NCBI RefSeq assembly: GCF_900454865.1
Contig: NZ_UGTV01000015.1
Coordinates: forward strand, 186,001 to 250,000
Length of the DNA: 64,000 nt
Reading direction: 5' to 3'
DNA from: Pasteurella canis
GTDB taxonomy: Bacteria; Pseudomonadota; Gammaproteobacteria; Enterobacterales; Pasteurellaceae
The first letter of the stretch is position 1. The number at the start of each line of letters is the position of its first letter. This document shows, piece after piece, positions 47,926 through 58,029 of the stretch. The position numbers and the translations under genes were made by a program. The notes below the pieces were generated by a model. It was not told the DNA's origin and did no database searches. It was given only the letters and a program-made list of their open reading frames with translations.

Positions 47926-48196
47926 AGGGATGACTCTTTTATCATTATTAGTCACTTTGAGTATTTTTAGTGTGATTTTCCTTTCAATTAATCAATGGTT
48001 GGCAATGCAACGTCAATGTATGAATAGAATTTACCATGAAACACAAGTGATACAAATTGCTGAAAATCAAAAGCAACGTCAGTTTTTAGGGCTAGATTGT
48101 GAAAAACAAACTAAACAGAATAGTGTGCTGTTCCAGATTAAATGTACATCAGGAAAAATAACAGTAAGTTCTCCTTTTGCTCAAATAACCTTGTAA
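47906..48196 (+). CDS. comQ: Competence minor pilin ComQ
   Basis: A 96-residue prepilin-like protein. I start at 47906 (MILKHYKGMTLLSLLVTLSI) because the leader then ends in Gly8, with Met at +1 and a long hydrophobic helix. An ATG at 47930 would remove the leader. The body has three cysteines (QRQCMN, LDCEK, KCTSG). It is last in comNOPQ; recC follows 70 bases later. Confidence 0.82.
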   Translation: MILKHYKGMTLLSLLVTLSIFSVIFLSINQWLAMQRQCMNRIYHETQVIQIAENQKQRQFLGLDCEKQTKQNSVLFQIKCTSGKITVSSPFAQITL

Positions 48197-48266
48197 AAAA
48201 CCTTGCGATACAATTTAAACTGGTGAAGAATAACTAAATTAGTCATTTATCCGAATAAGGCTTCCT

Positions 48267-51200
48267 GTGTTTAATATTTACTATTCGAATGATCTTGATG
48301 TACAAAAAAATATTCTATTGAGTTTAATGGAAGAAAAGTTAGAGGATCCTTTTCAATCAGAAACTATTTTAGTGCAAAGTCCAGGTATGGCTCAGTGGTT
48401 ACAGTGGAAAATTGCTGAGCAAAAAGGAATTGCTGCTAATATTAATTTTCCTATGCCTGCAAGCTTTATTTGGCGACAATATGTAGATAATTTGCCTGAT
48501 GTAGATAGTCAAACTGCATTTCACAAAGCATCAATGACATGGCGCTTAATGCGTTTAATTCCAACTTATTTAACTCAAGCTGAGTTTGAGCCATTACGTC
48601 ATTATGTATCTTCTTCAACGCAAACTGAGCAACAAAAATTATACCAAGTCGCACACAAAATTGCTGATTTATTTGACCAATATTTAGTTTATCGTCCTGA
48701 TTGGATTAGACACTGGGAAAATGAGGAAGAACTAGAGGTTATCAAGCAATTTAGACTGCTTTCTACGTCTAAAAATAAAGCAATTTTTAAACAACTTGAA
48801 AAAGATATTACTTGGCAAGCTATTTTATGGCGAGCTTTAGTTATGGATATTCAAAAGCAGAGTGAAAGTAACTTTCCTCTTCATCGTGCTAATTTACAAA
48901 GTCAATTTTTGCAATTTTTACAGAAAAATCAGCTGGTAAATTTACCTGACCGCATTTTTGTTTTTGGTATTTCTGCTTTGCCTAAAGGTTATTTAGATAC
49001 TTTATATGCGATAAGTCAACATTGTACAGTACATTTATTCTTTACTAATGGTTGTCGAGAGTATTGGGGAGATTTAATTGATACTCGTTTTATGCAAAAT
49101 TTAGCCCAATTACAACGTGTATCTTATTCTTTTAATCGGGTTAAACCTGTATTGCCTCCAGAGTTTGAATCTGCATTTGAAGTGAGTTATGAAAATGAAA
49201 AATTGCTAGAAGGACACCCGTTACTTTCAAGTTGGGGAAAGCTAGGACGTGATTTTTTATATTTATTAACTGAATTAGAACAGAATGATAATGTCCGTAG
49301 TATTGAAGCATATACCGAGCTCTCATCTCCCACTTTATTATCGCAAGTTCAAGCACGCATCCTCCATTTAGATAGACATACTCGATTAAATTTAACAGAA
49401 AATGACCGCACTTTAACTTTTCATTCTTGCCATAGTGCGATGCGTGAAGTTGAGGTATTACAAGATTATTTACTACATTTATTCCAACTAAATCCAGAAT
49501 TAACGCCTAAAGACATTGTTGTTATGGTGGCTGATATTGATAAATATACCCCTTACATTCAGGCAGTATTTGGGCAGCAATATAATGAAAGTAATGCAGC
49601 TATTCCATTTTCAATTTCAGATAATAAGTTATCAGAAAGTGATGTGTTAATCGCCAATTTTATTCATTTGTTAAATATTAAGGAGAGTCAGTTTAGCGCT
49701 GAAGAAATACTCGCTTTATTAGATGTCCCAGCAATTCGTGCTAAATTTAATATTGAATTATCTGATTTAGAGCAAATTCGACACTGGGTTATAAATTCTG
49801 GCATTCGTTTTGGTTTAGAAAAACATAATGGTGAGCAACAGAAAAATTACAATGCATGGCAAGCTGGTTTAGAAAGGATGATTTTAGGTTACGCCATGCG
49901 TGAAGAGAATGGTCTCTGGCAAGATAACCTTGGTTTTGATAGTAGTTATGGTTTACAAGGTCAATTGACTGGTCGTTTAGCTGAGTTCGTAGATGTTTTA
50001 GTACAATGGACACATTGTATTCAAATAGCACAGCCTATTGAGCAATGGCATAAGAGTTTGAATAATCTTCTATCTGATTTTTTTGAGAGAAATGAAAGTA
50101 ATATATCGACTTTACTTTATATTCAACAGCAGATTGGCCAGCTTGTTGAAGAGGTTCAAAAAACTGATTTTGAAGAAGCAATCAGTATAGATGTTATCGC
50201 AGAAGCATTGGGTACACTTTTAGAAAATGATCCTAATACTATGCGTTTTTTAGCAGGTAAAGTGAATTTTTGTACTTTATTACCTATGCGCTCTATCCCT
50301 TTCAAAGTTGTTTGCTTATTAGGGATGAATGATGGGGAATACCCTCGTCAGCAAACACCAAATAGCTTTGATTTAATGCAATATGATCGTCGTAAAGGAG
50401 ATCGTTTTCGTCGTGATGATGATTGTTATTTATTTCTTGAAGCATTGCTATCGGCACAGGATTATTTTTATGTGAGTTTTATTGGGCGATCAATTATTGA
50501 TAATCAAGAAAAACAGCCCTCTGTTTTAGTGAGCCAGTTGCTTGATTATTTAGCTGATAAGTTATTTTCAGAAAATGAGGTGGATTGGAAATCAGTTTTA
50601 ATCAGCCAACATCCGATGACTGCTTTTAGCCCTAAAAACTTTAAATCGCCAAATCCATCTTTTGCAAAACAGTGGCTACCTCTTGCGATACCACAGAAAA
50701 ATAGAGTAGATGAAGATTTTATACAGCCTATTTCTCATAGCCTAATAGAAGAGGAGTTAGAGATTAACTTATCTGATTTGATTGCTTTTGTACAACATCC
50801 CGTAGAATTTTTCTTCAAACGCCGTTTGGGTGTACATTTCGCTCAACAAGAGGATGTTATTGCTGAGAGTGAAAATTTTACTTTAGATGGTTTAACTAAA
50901 TATCGTATTAATGAAGCACTCTTGAACTATCCTGATCAGGAAATTGAGTCTTTCTTTACTCAGTTAAAAGTTAAAGGTATTTTACCGCGAGGCGAGTTTG
51001 CTCAAATTTATGAGTATCAACACGAAGAAGATATTCGACTTTTAAAAGACACGATTGCGATTTATTTATCACAAGAGCAGCAAGTATTACCATTTGATAT
51101 TGTGTTATCCATTAACCAGAGAAAAGTTCGTTTAATCGGTAATATAGATCGAATATATGATAATCATCGTGTGACTTGGCATGTAGGAAGTATCAAAGAT

Positions 51201-51647
51201 AAACATTTAATTGAGGCATGGATTTATTATCTTGCACAATGTGTCGTGGCTGAGGATAAAGAAGTTGTTCCTCCTATTTGTTATGGTAAAGATGAGCAGA
51301 AATCATTTAAGCCTTTAATAGCAAATGCTTCAATGAGTATCAGTACACAGGCATTAAATCAATTACAAATTTATATAGAGAGTTATATCAAAGGTTATCA
51401 ACAGTTACAACTTGTCCCAACAGTGAATCTTAAAAGTTATTTAAAGCTTATTAATGATGAAAGCGCGGTCGATTTTGAGAAAGTTTTAACTATGTTGCGT
51501 AAAATTGGTGAAGGGGATGAGTATGTACAGGGGGATGTTTATTGGAAACGTGTACTAACACAACAACGATTTAGTGATACTTTCTTAAAAGAAATTAATC
51601 AACGTACTCAAGATTGGTTTCAGTGTATGCTTGAGCATCTAGTTTAG
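48267..51647 (+). CDS. recC: Exodeoxyribonuclease V subunit RecC
   Basis: Chi-recognition subunit of the RecBCD helicase-nuclease that processes double-strand breaks. The 1126-residue length is normal. N-terminal motifs include QSPGMAQWLQWKIA and the middle has FCTLLPMRSIPFKVVCLLGMNDGEYPR, typical of RecC. The start is a GTG at 48267 with AAGG 6 bases before it. recB and recD are not adjacent. An uptake sequence lies at 49405-49413. The com pilin operon upstream places DNA uptake and recombination genes together, as in H. influenzae. Confidence 0.96.
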   Translation: MFNIYYSNDLDVQKNILLSLMEEKLEDPFQSETILVQSPGMAQWLQWKIAEQKGIAANINFPMPASFIWRQYVDNLPDVDSQTAFHKASMTWRLMRLIPTYLTQAEFEPLRHYVSSSTQTEQQKLYQVAHKIADLFDQYLVYRPDWIRHWENEEELEVIKQFRLLSTSKNKAIFKQLEKDITWQAILWRALVMDIQKQSESNFPLHRANLQSQFLQFLQKNQLVNLPDRIFVFGISALPKGYLDTLYAISQHCTVHLFFTNGCREYWGDLIDTRFMQNLAQLQRVSYSFNRVKPVLPPEFESAFEVSYENEKLLEGHPLLSSWGKLGRDFLYLLTELEQNDNVRSIEAYTELSSPTLLSQVQARILHLDRHTRLNLTENDRTLTFHSCHSAMREVEVLQDYLLHLFQLNPELTPKDIVVMVADIDKYTPYIQAVFGQQYNESNAAIPFSISDNKLSESDVLIANFIHLLNIKESQFSAEEILALLDVPAIRAKFNIELSDLEQIRHWVINSGIRFGLEKHNGEQQKNYNAWQAGLERMILGYAMREENGLWQDNLGFDSSYGLQGQLTGRLAEFVDVLVQWTHCIQIAQPIEQWHKSLNNLLSDFFERNESNISTLLYIQQQIGQLVEEVQKTDFEEAISIDVIAEALGTLLENDPNTMRFLAGKVNFCTLLPMRSIPFKVVCLLGMNDGEYPRQQTPNSFDLMQYDRRKGDRFRRDDDCYLFLEALLSAQDYFYVSFIGRSIIDNQEKQPSVLVSQLLDYLADKLFSENEVDWKSVLISQHPMTAFSPKNFKSPNPSFAKQWLPLAIPQKNRVDEDFIQPISHSLIEEELEINLSDLIAFVQHPVEFFFKRRLGVHFAQQEDVIAESENFTLDGLTKYRINEALLNYPDQEIESFFTQLKVKGILPRGEFAQIYEYQHEEDIRLLKDTIAIYLSQEQQVLPFDIVLSINQRKVRLIGNIDRIYDNHRVTWHVGSIKDKHLIEAWIYYLAQCVVAEDKEVVPPICYGKDEQKSFKPLIANASMSISTQALNQLQIYIESYIKGYQQLQLVPTVNLKSYLKLINDESAVDFEKVLTMLRKIGEGDEYVQGDVYWKRVLTQQRFSDTFLKEINQRTQDWFQCMLEHLV

Positions 51648-51722
51648 TTATGACTATACTTGCCATAATACTTTATGAATTACGAATATTGTGGTAAATA
51701 TTTTTATTTTCTCTCTAATTAT

Positions 51723-52163
51723 TTATAGATATAGAGCCATCACAATTGCATTTTCACGTTTGCCATCGGCAGTAGGGTAATAATTTTTACGTATATCTAC
51801 TTCATTAAAACCAAATTTTTCGTATAAGGCTTTAGCTGCTAGATTAGATTCTCTTACTTCAAGCCATAATGTTGAAATGTGCTTGTCTTTTAGTTCCTTG
51901 ATTAACTCATTTAGTAGATGTTTGCCGAAACCTTGTCCTTGAAATTTGGGATCAACAGCAATATTAAACAATGTTGCCTCATCCAATATTGTTTGGCAGA
52001 TTACAAATGCAACAATTTGCTCATTACTCATTAACTTTAAATTAAGATAACGCTCACCTTGATTATTTTTTAAGATGCCTATTGACCAAGGCACAATATG
52101 TGCAGCTTGTTCAATAGTAAAGAGGTGATTAAAGTCAGATTCAACGATCGGTGAAATTTGCAT
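51723..52163 (-). CDS. rimI: Ribosomal protein S18 alanine N-acetyltransferase
   Basis: GNAT-family enzyme that acetylates the N-terminal Ala of S18. The 146-residue protein has the acetyl-CoA binding motif VDPKFQGQGFGKHLL, and NQGERYLNLKL and LWLEVRESNLAAKALYEKFGF match E. coli RimI. I start at 52163 (MQISPIVESDF), so the ATG overlaps the holD stop by one base (TAATG); the longer frame to 52190 overlaps holD more. holD-rimI order is the same in E. coli. Confidence 0.95.
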   Translation of the reverse strand: MQISPIVESDFNHLFTIEQAAHIVPWSIGILKNNQGERYLNLKLMSNEQIVAFVICQTILDEATLFNIAVDPKFQGQGFGKHLLNELIKELKDKHISTLWLEVRESNLAAKALYEKFGFNEVDIRKNYYPTADGKRENAIVMALYL

Positions 52164-52573
52164 TACGTACTCGCTTGAATTTGTTGCCATAGTTGACGTT
52201 TTGCTTGATTACTTTGTTTGAATTTGTGCCAAGTCGGTGACCGCCAAATAGCGCTAGCTGATTGACAGTAAGGTAAAGTGCGGTCGATTTTTTCAGAATT
52301 ATCACTTAATAACCAGTAAGTGGCATGATGTGTTGTTTTTAGATGTTGTACTTGCTCAAAACTAATGAATAAGCAGTGGCTCTCATTAAGTTCTAAACTG
52401 CGTAGTATATCTGCTAAAAGCATATTATCTTGTTTAGAATCCGCTTCTGTAATGACAATTAAACGAATATTTTCATCTACATGAATATTGACAACTCCTC
52501 TTAATCGTTCTGGATGCTGTAATTGCCATTCGATTATTCCCATTTCTTGTAATAGAAGATCTCGTCTAGTCAT
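52163..52573 (-). CDS. holD: DNA polymerase III psi subunit
   Basis: Connects the clamp loader to SSB through the chi subunit. The 136-residue protein starts MTRRDLLLQEMGIIEWQLQHPERLRG, matching the E. coli psi N-terminus (RRDWQLQQLGITQWSLRRP) that binds chi. It is divergent from rsmC and overlaps rimI by one base, both as in E. coli. An uptake sequence lies at 52276-52284. Confidence 0.93.
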   Translation of the reverse strand: MTRRDLLLQEMGIIEWQLQHPERLRGVVNIHVDENIRLIVITEADSKQDNMLLADILRSLELNESHCLFISFEQVQHLKTTHHATYWLLSDNSEKIDRTLPYCQSASAIWRSPTWHKFKQSNQAKRQLWQQIQAST

Positions 52574-52648
52574 GCTATTTCTTCATTGCGATTCATTTTT
52601 CCTTTATAATGCGTTCAATTTTAACTAATAACTGATAGGATTAACAGC

Positions 52649-53635
52649 GTGATTTCTCTTGAGAGCCAAGTTCTACAACGCCACCTTACATTTTTTGATA
52701 ATAAGTCAGTACTTTTTGCTGGTGGAATAAGTGATGATTTCCCACAACAAATTAATGCGAAATCAGTAAAAATATGGAGCTGGTATTTCGACTATGCTAA
52801 GACACAACATACTGTGGATTTTTGCCTAGAAATAGATACTCAAGCGGATTTAGTCATTTTTTATTGGACTAAAAATAAGCAAGAAGCACAGTTTCAGTTG
52901 ATGCAATTACTCGCTAATGCACCAGTTGGACAAGAAATACTGATTATTGGTGAAAATCGTTGTGGCGTGCGTTCAGTAGAAAAAATACTAGCGCCTTATG
53001 GTGAGATTGCTAAAATTGATTCTGCTCGCCGTTGTGGGTTATATCATTTTTGTTTAAAACATTCTGTGAATTTTATTTTTGAAAAATATTGGAAAACGTA
53101 TCAACATATGAAGTTAAATGGGCTAACTATTTATAGTCTACCTGGTGTTTTTAGTGCAAATGAGCTTGATGTTGGTACAGATTTATTATTGTCTACTCTT
53201 GAGCAGACAATTCGTGGTGATGTATTAGATATGGGATGTGGTGCAGGAGTGATTGGTGCTTATATTAAACAGCACAATCCTAAAGTACACATTACGATGA
53301 CAGATATACATGCAACGGCGCTTGCTTCAGCTAAACGTACTTTAGTAGAGAATAAGCTAGACGGCGAAGTGGTCGCAAGTGATATATTTTCTCATATCAC
53401 AGGAAAATTTGATCTTATTATTTCAAATCCACCTTTCCATGATGGCATTGATACGGCTTATCGAGTAGTAACTGAATTAATAGGGCAAGCAAAATGGCAT
53501 TTGAAACAAGGTGGAGAGTTACGTATTGTAGCAAATGCATTTCTTCCTTATCCCGATTTATTAGATCAACATTTTGGTTCTCATCAAGTATTAGCAAAAA
53601 CTAATAAATTTAAAGTATATTCAGTAACATATTAA
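52649..53635 (+). CDS. rsmC: 16S rRNA (guanine-1207-N2) methyltransferase
   Basis: Methylates G1207 of 16S rRNA. The 328-residue protein has a degenerate N-terminal methyltransferase-like domain, with VGQEILIIGENRCGVRS, and a catalytic C-terminal domain with DMGCGAGVIGAYI for SAM and NPPFHDG for the target base. C-terminal GGELRIVANAFLPYPD is near identical to E. coli RsmC. The start is a GTG at 52649 with AGGA before it. Confidence 0.96.
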   Translation: MISLESQVLQRHLTFFDNKSVLFAGGISDDFPQQINAKSVKIWSWYFDYAKTQHTVDFCLEIDTQADLVIFYWTKNKQEAQFQLMQLLANAPVGQEILIIGENRCGVRSVEKILAPYGEIAKIDSARRCGLYHFCLKHSVNFIFEKYWKTYQHMKLNGLTIYSLPGVFSANELDVGTDLLLSTLEQTIRGDVLDMGCGAGVIGAYIKQHNPKVHITMTDIHATALASAKRTLVENKLDGEVVASDIFSHITGKFDLIISNPPFHDGIDTAYRVVTELIGQAKWHLKQGGELRIVANAFLPYPDLLDQHFGSHQVLAKTNKFKVYSVTY

Positions 53636-53656
53636 ATTATTTTGAATATTGAAAAT

Positions 53657-53686
53657 AAAAAAGCAGATCATTGATCTGCTTTTTTG
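53657..53686. terminator. Bidirectional terminator between rsmC and afuC
   Basis: AGCAGA (53662-53667) pairs with TCTGCT (53675-53680) around a TCATTGA loop, with A-rich sequence on the left and T run on the right; it can serve both converging genes. Confidence 0.75.
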
Positions 53687-53698
53687 CTAGAAAGCAAT

Positions 53699-54748
53699 TT
53701 ACTCCTGTTTCAGTAAAAAGACACCATGTTCTGCTAAATGAACATAGGCTTCGGTTAATTCAGGATTAAATTGCTCAGGGTTTGTATTGATCAATAAATC
53801 TTGCCCGCCCCAAGTAGCAACAATTTCCCAATGATTACCCATATAAACAGCGCTTTTGATTATGCAGCGTTGTGCTTCTTCACCTGTTTGTTTTAGTGTG
53901 ATTGCTTCTGGGCGCACACCAACAAGACAAGGACCATCAGACAGCCCAAATTGTGAAGCTGTTGCTAGCGTGAATTGGTAGCCATTTACTGTGACTTGAT
54001 CCTGTTGAACAGACCCATTGAAGATACTTGATTCACCCATAAAGTTAGCGAGGAACAATGAATTTGGGCGTAAATATAATTCTTTTGCAGGTGCTTTTTG
54101 CATAATTTTCCCTTTATGCATCACGATAACTTCATCAGAAACAGCAAATGCTTCAGTTTGATCATGAGTAACATAAAGTGAAGTGATGCCTAAGCGTTGT
54201 TGTAACTCACGAATTTTTTCGCGCATTGAACGGCGTAAATTTGCATCAAGGTTACTTAACGGTTCATCAAAAAGCAGTACTTTTGGTTTCAGAACAAGTG
54301 CACGAGCAAGAGCAACACGCTGTTGCTGACCTCCTGAGATTTGGTCAACATAGCGATCTTCAAAGCCAGCAAGATCAACGAGTTCAAGTGCTTCTTTAAC
54401 ACGCTGTGTACGTTCTTCTTTGCTTACACCTTGCATTTTTAAACCATAGCCAACGTTATCTCCAATGGACATATGTGGAAACAAGGCATAAGACTGGAAC
54501 ACAATACAAATATCACGATTTTGAATTGATGATTTAGTGACATCTTCACCATCAATAAAAATCTGTCCTGAGGTTGGGCTTTCTAAACCTGCGACTAAAC
54601 GTAATACAGTTGTTTTACCACAACCTGATGGTCCTAATAATGTGACCATCGTACCACGTTTGATATTCAAGTTTAAGTCATCAATAACGACCGCTTTACC
54701 AAAAGCTTTTGTGATGTTTTTTAATACTAAGAAATCATTATTACTCAT
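53699..54748 (-). CDS. afuC: ABC transporter ATP-binding protein (AfuC; often annotated FbpC)
   Basis: ATPase of the binding-protein-dependent importer encoded upstream. The 349-residue protein has Walker [11 protein letters not shown]-loop [12 protein letters not shown], signature [15 protein letters not shown], Walker [13 protein letters not shown] and a C-terminal TOBE domain, as in the sugar/iron/polyamine subfamily. It is last in the five-gene operon, 18 bases after afuB. The name is by analogy with AfuABC of Actinobacillus; iron transport (FbpC) is the common alternative label. Confidence 0.8.
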   Translation of the reverse strand: MSNNDFLVLKNITKAFGKAVVIDDLNLNIKRGTMVTLLGPSGCGKTTVLRLVAGLESPTSGQIFIDGEDVTKSSIQNRDICIVFQSYALFPHMSIGDNVGYGLKMQGVSKEERTQRVKEALELVDLAGFEDRYVDQISGGQQQRVALARALVLKPKVLLFDEPLSNLDANLRRSMREKIRELQQRLGITSLYVTHDQTEAFAVSDEVIVMHKGKIMQKAPAKELYLRPNSLFLANFMGESSIFNGSVQQDQVTVNGYQFTLATASQFGLSDGPCLVGVRPEAITLKQTGEEAQRCIIKSAVYMGNHWEIVATWGGQDLLINTNPEQFNPELTEAYVHLAEHGVFLLKQE

Positions 54749-54766
54749 AGTTTACTACCTATAAAA

Positions 54767-56824
54767 TTAATTCATTTTTTTTGCTTTAGAACGTGAAATG
54801 CGAGTATCGCCTACGATCCAGTCAAAGAATAAGATAATTGCCATCATGACAACGATAAGAATTGAACCATACGCAATTGCAATACCATACTCACCATCTT
54901 CTACCCGATTTAAAATATAAGATGTTGCAACACGTGTGTCAGCTGTCACTAAGAAGATGATTGCACTAACTGTTGTCATAGAGCGGACGAAACTGGTGAC
55001 TAAAGCAGATAATAATGCTGGTTTCAGTAATGGGAAGACAATGTACCAGATAGTTTTAAAAGAGCTGCCTTTTAGTGAAAGTGATGCCTCGTCTAGTGAT
55101 TTATCTAATTGGCCTAGGCCCGCGATTGCAGCACGCATACCAACAGGCATATTACGCATGACCATAGAAAGAATAATGATCATTGCTGTACCCGTAAGGT
55201 AAATTGGTGCGCTGTTAAAAGCAATAATATAAGAAACTCCTGCAACTGTTCCTGGAACTGCAAAGCAAAGTAAAGTTAAAAACTCGAGTGTCTTTTTACC
55301 TTTAAACTCACGCCGTACTGTAATATAAGCAATTAACAAACCAAATAATGCAGTGACTGGTGCTGCACTTGCTGCAAAAATAACAGTTTGAATTAATGAA
55401 GGCCAAGCACCATCACTAAATCCTTGCCCAAATAAAATTTGATAATTTTTTAAGGTTAGAGTGTAGTCTACCCCCCAGTTTACTGTGAAGCTACCATAGA
55501 AAATACTGCCATAAAGTACAATGTTAAATAATGTCCAGAAGCTAAGGAAGAACACGATTAATGCTTTTAAGCCATTTGGTAATTCTTGTACATCACCACG
55601 ATAGGACTTACCTGATACTGTGACATAAGAGCGTTTGCCAATCCAAAGATATTGAATTACGAAGATAGCGAGTGAGAACATCAATAAGATAGTACCTAAT
55701 GTACTTGCTGATGCATAATCTAATTGTGAGCCTGCAATATAGAAATAAATTTGTGTTGCAATTACGTCAAAGCTACCGCCAAGTACAAGTGGTGTACTGA
55801 AATCTGCTAAAGATTGGATGACGACAACTAAGAAAGAGTTTGCCAATGCAGGTTTTAATAACGGAAAAATAATATGGAAAAATGCTTGGTAACGGTTTGA
55901 ACGTAATGTGTAAGCCGCTTCTTCAATTGAAGGATGAATAGATTTTAGGGCTCCCTCAAGGATCATAAATGACATTGGTGTTAATGCGAGGGTATGCGCA
56001 ATGACAATGCCTGTAAATCCATAGAGCCAGTTGCTATTAAAACCTAAATACTCCACTAAAAACGCAGTGACATAACCAGAACGACCTAACATTAAGGTTA
56101 CACCTAAGCCTACAACAAATGGTGGTGTAACAATTGGTAAAATCGAGAAAATTTTACCAATAAATGCGGTACGTTTCGCAATACGAGTTGTATAAAGAGC
56201 AAATGCTAAACCAAAGATAGTGGATAACACCCCAACAACTGAGGAAACGGCTAAAGAATTTCCAACGACTCGTAGTACATAAGGTTGTTGTACGATATCG
56301 ACCACTTGTTGCGGTGCAAATTGCCCATTATCAAAAAACATGGAAAGCAAGATAGCGAAAGTCGGGTAAACGATAAAGAAGAAAATTGTCATGACAATAG
56401 CAATGAGTGAAGCAATGACAAATTTATCTCCTTGCATTATTTTTAAGCGCGCTAGAGCATTTGTTGCTAATGCTAATAATGCAACTATCAGAATAATGAT
56501 GGAATAGCCGAGGCTAAATTTGCCTATTGTCGCAGAAACAAAAACAAAGAGGAAAATTGCGCTAATAAATCCTAATTCTATTTTGGCTCGTTGAGTATCT
56601 GAATGTGGTAAAAAGAAAGAGAGTAATGGAAATACTAACATAGGCAAAAACCATGCCCAACTTAGGTTGAAATTATACCAACCCATAGCTTCTAAGAGTT
56701 CATCTGATGTAGATTCCCATAGACCATAATCTAATGCTTTTGATGGTAATAAAGCAAATCCAAGTAATGCTAAAAGTACCCAAAGCATAGAAGAGTTAAA
56801 AGAAAATATTTTTTTCTGCTCCAT
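54767..56824 (-). CDS. afuB: ABC transporter permease, two fused domains (AfuB; often FbpB)
   Basis: Inner membrane permease of 685 residues with about 12-14 hydrophobic segments. It has two copies of the BPD transport domain; each has an EAA-type loop, read as EEAAYTLRSNRYQAFFHIIFP and DEASLSLKGSSFKTIWYIVFP. The N-terminus has an extra pair of membrane segments. GAGG precedes the ATG on the minus strand. It follows three substrate-binding protein genes, with a strong hairpin in the 162-base gap. Confidence 0.82.
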   Translation of the reverse strand: MEQKKIFSFNSSMLWVLLALLGFALLPSKALDYGLWESTSDELLEAMGWYNFNLSWAWFLPMLVFPLLSFFLPHSDTQRAKIELGFISAIFLFVFVSATIGKFSLGYSIIILIVALLALATNALARLKIMQGDKFVIASLIAIVMTIFFFIVYPTFAILLSMFFDNGQFAPQQVVDIVQQPYVLRVVGNSLAVSSVVGVLSTIFGLAFALYTTRIAKRTAFIGKIFSILPIVTPPFVVGLGVTLMLGRSGYVTAFLVEYLGFNSNWLYGFTGIVIAHTLALTPMSFMILEGALKSIHPSIEEAAYTLRSNRYQAFFHIIFPLLKPALANSFLVVVIQSLADFSTPLVLGGSFDVIATQIYFYIAGSQLDYASASTLGTILLMFSLAIFVIQYLWIGKRSYVTVSGKSYRGDVQELPNGLKALIVFFLSFWTLFNIVLYGSIFYGSFTVNWGVDYTLTLKNYQILFGQGFSDGAWPSLIQTVIFAASAAPVTALFGLLIAYITVRREFKGKKTLEFLTLLCFAVPGTVAGVSYIIAFNSAPIYLTGTAMIIILSMVMRNMPVGMRAAIAGLGQLDKSLDEASLSLKGSSFKTIWYIVFPLLKPALLSALVTSFVRSMTTVSAIIFLVTADTRVATSYILNRVEDGEYGIAIAYGSILIVVMMAIILFFDWIVGDTRISRSKAKKMN

Positions 56825-56851
56825 AAAAAACCTCTAATTAAGCAGTAATAA

Positions 56852-56883
56852 GTCATTCAATAGTGATTTTTCTATTGAATGAC
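56852..56883 (-). other. Intercistronic hairpin between afuA copy 3 and afuB
   Basis: GTCATTCAATAG (56852-56863) and CTATTGAATGAC (56872-56883) make a perfect 12-bp stem with an 8-base loop. On the transcribed strand no T run follows, so it is not a simple terminator. In maltose operons, hairpins in the same position stabilise the binding-protein mRNA relative to the permease. Confidence 0.7.
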
Positions 56884-56986
56884 AAAATGATTAAATTATT
56901 TAAAATTTGATTAACTAATATTATAGTATCTTCTTTTTTAAGAATACTTTAATATTTTTTAAAAAAGCAAAACAAGAGTTCATGCT

Positions 56987-58021
56987 TTATTTTGCTAATT
57001 TAACGTCATCCACCCATTTTTTTATTAAGCGTTTACGTTCTTCTACTGCACCATATTTATCAAAATCATAATCAATCAAATTGATAGATTTGAAGTCGAG
57101 AGAATAAGGTGATTGTTTAGCTTGATTATTAGTGAGAATTTGGTGTGTTTCCCCTTTTTGCCAAGATAGTTCTTGAGCTTCTTTGGATAATGCCCAATCA
57201 ACGAATAATTTTGCATTTTCAGGGTTTCGCGCACCTTTAATGATGCTTACTCCACCAATTTCATAGCCTGTTCCTTCACATGGAACAATTAATTCTACTG
57301 GTGCGCCTTTTTCTTTTTCAATAGAATGTTCATGTAAGAAGCCAATGCCAATTGATGCTTCACCACGTGCTGTATTGCGTGTGGCTGTATTACCCGATTT
57401 AGTGTATTGCGATACATTTTTATGTAGGGCTTTCAAATAATCAAAGGCTTTTTCCTCCCCCCAAAGTTGAATAAATGTCGCAAGTGCAGTATAAGCTGTT
57501 CCCGAACTTTGTGGATCGGCTGCTTGAATTTCATTTTTCAAACGAGGATCTGTTAAGTCCTTCCAACATTTTGGCACGGGAATATTAAGTTTAGCTAGAC
57601 GTTCGGTATTCACTCCAAAACCAAGTACACCTAAATAAATAGCTGAAGTATAGTTCCCCTTTATTTTAGCTGGGTCTTTGAGTTCATCTGGTATATATTG
57701 TAAGTTAGGTGATTTATATGCACTAAGTAATCCCATTTCTCCAGCTTGTGAATGTGGATCAAGTGTTCCTCCATACCATACATCACCTTGTGGATTCGCT
57801 TTTTCTGCATCAATTCTTGCTAAGATACTCCCTGTTCCCGCACGAATATGGCTGACTTTAACATCGTATTTCTTGCCAAAGGCTTCCACTTCTTGTTCAC
57901 ACATGGTGTTTTGTGCACTGCAATAAACGGTTAAACGCCCCTCTGCTAGGCTATTGAATGAAACTAAAGCACCACTTAATACAAGTGCGGTTGATATCAC
58001 CGACGTTTTGAAAGTTATCAT
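56987..58021 (-). CDS. afuA3: AfuA-type periplasmic binding protein, third in the operon
   Basis: A 344-residue secreted protein, signal cleavage probably after residue 26 (SLA-EGRLTVYC). It closely resembles the other two copies (VYCSAQNTMCE, DVWYGGTLDP, KCWKDLTDPRLKNEI, PCEGTGYE). At the presumed sugar-reading positions it has His230 and Glu231 where copy 1 has His231 and Asp232; the glutamate in GTGYE (Glu254) is kept. The paired cysteines (C34/C41; KCW/PCE) are conserved. It is nearest to afuB, and an uptake sequence (57983-57991) lies in its signal-peptide region. Annotation as iron-binding FbpA is the usual alternative. Confidence 0.75.
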   Translation of the reverse strand: MITFKTSVISTALVLSGALVSFNSLAEGRLTVYCSAQNTMCEQEVEAFGKKYDVKVSHIRAGTGSILARIDAEKANPQGDVWYGGTLDPHSQAGEMGLLSAYKSPNLQYIPDELKDPAKIKGNYTSAIYLGVLGFGVNTERLAKLNIPVPKCWKDLTDPRLKNEIQAADPQSSGTAYTALATFIQLWGEEKAFDYLKALHKNVSQYTKSGNTATRNTARGEASIGIGFLHEHSIEKEKGAPVELIVPCEGTGYEIGGVSIIKGARNPENAKLFVDWALSKEAQELSWQKGETHQILTNNQAKQSPYSLDFKSINLIDYDFDKYGAVEERKRLIKKWVDDVKLAK

Positions 58022-58029
58022 GCTTTCTC

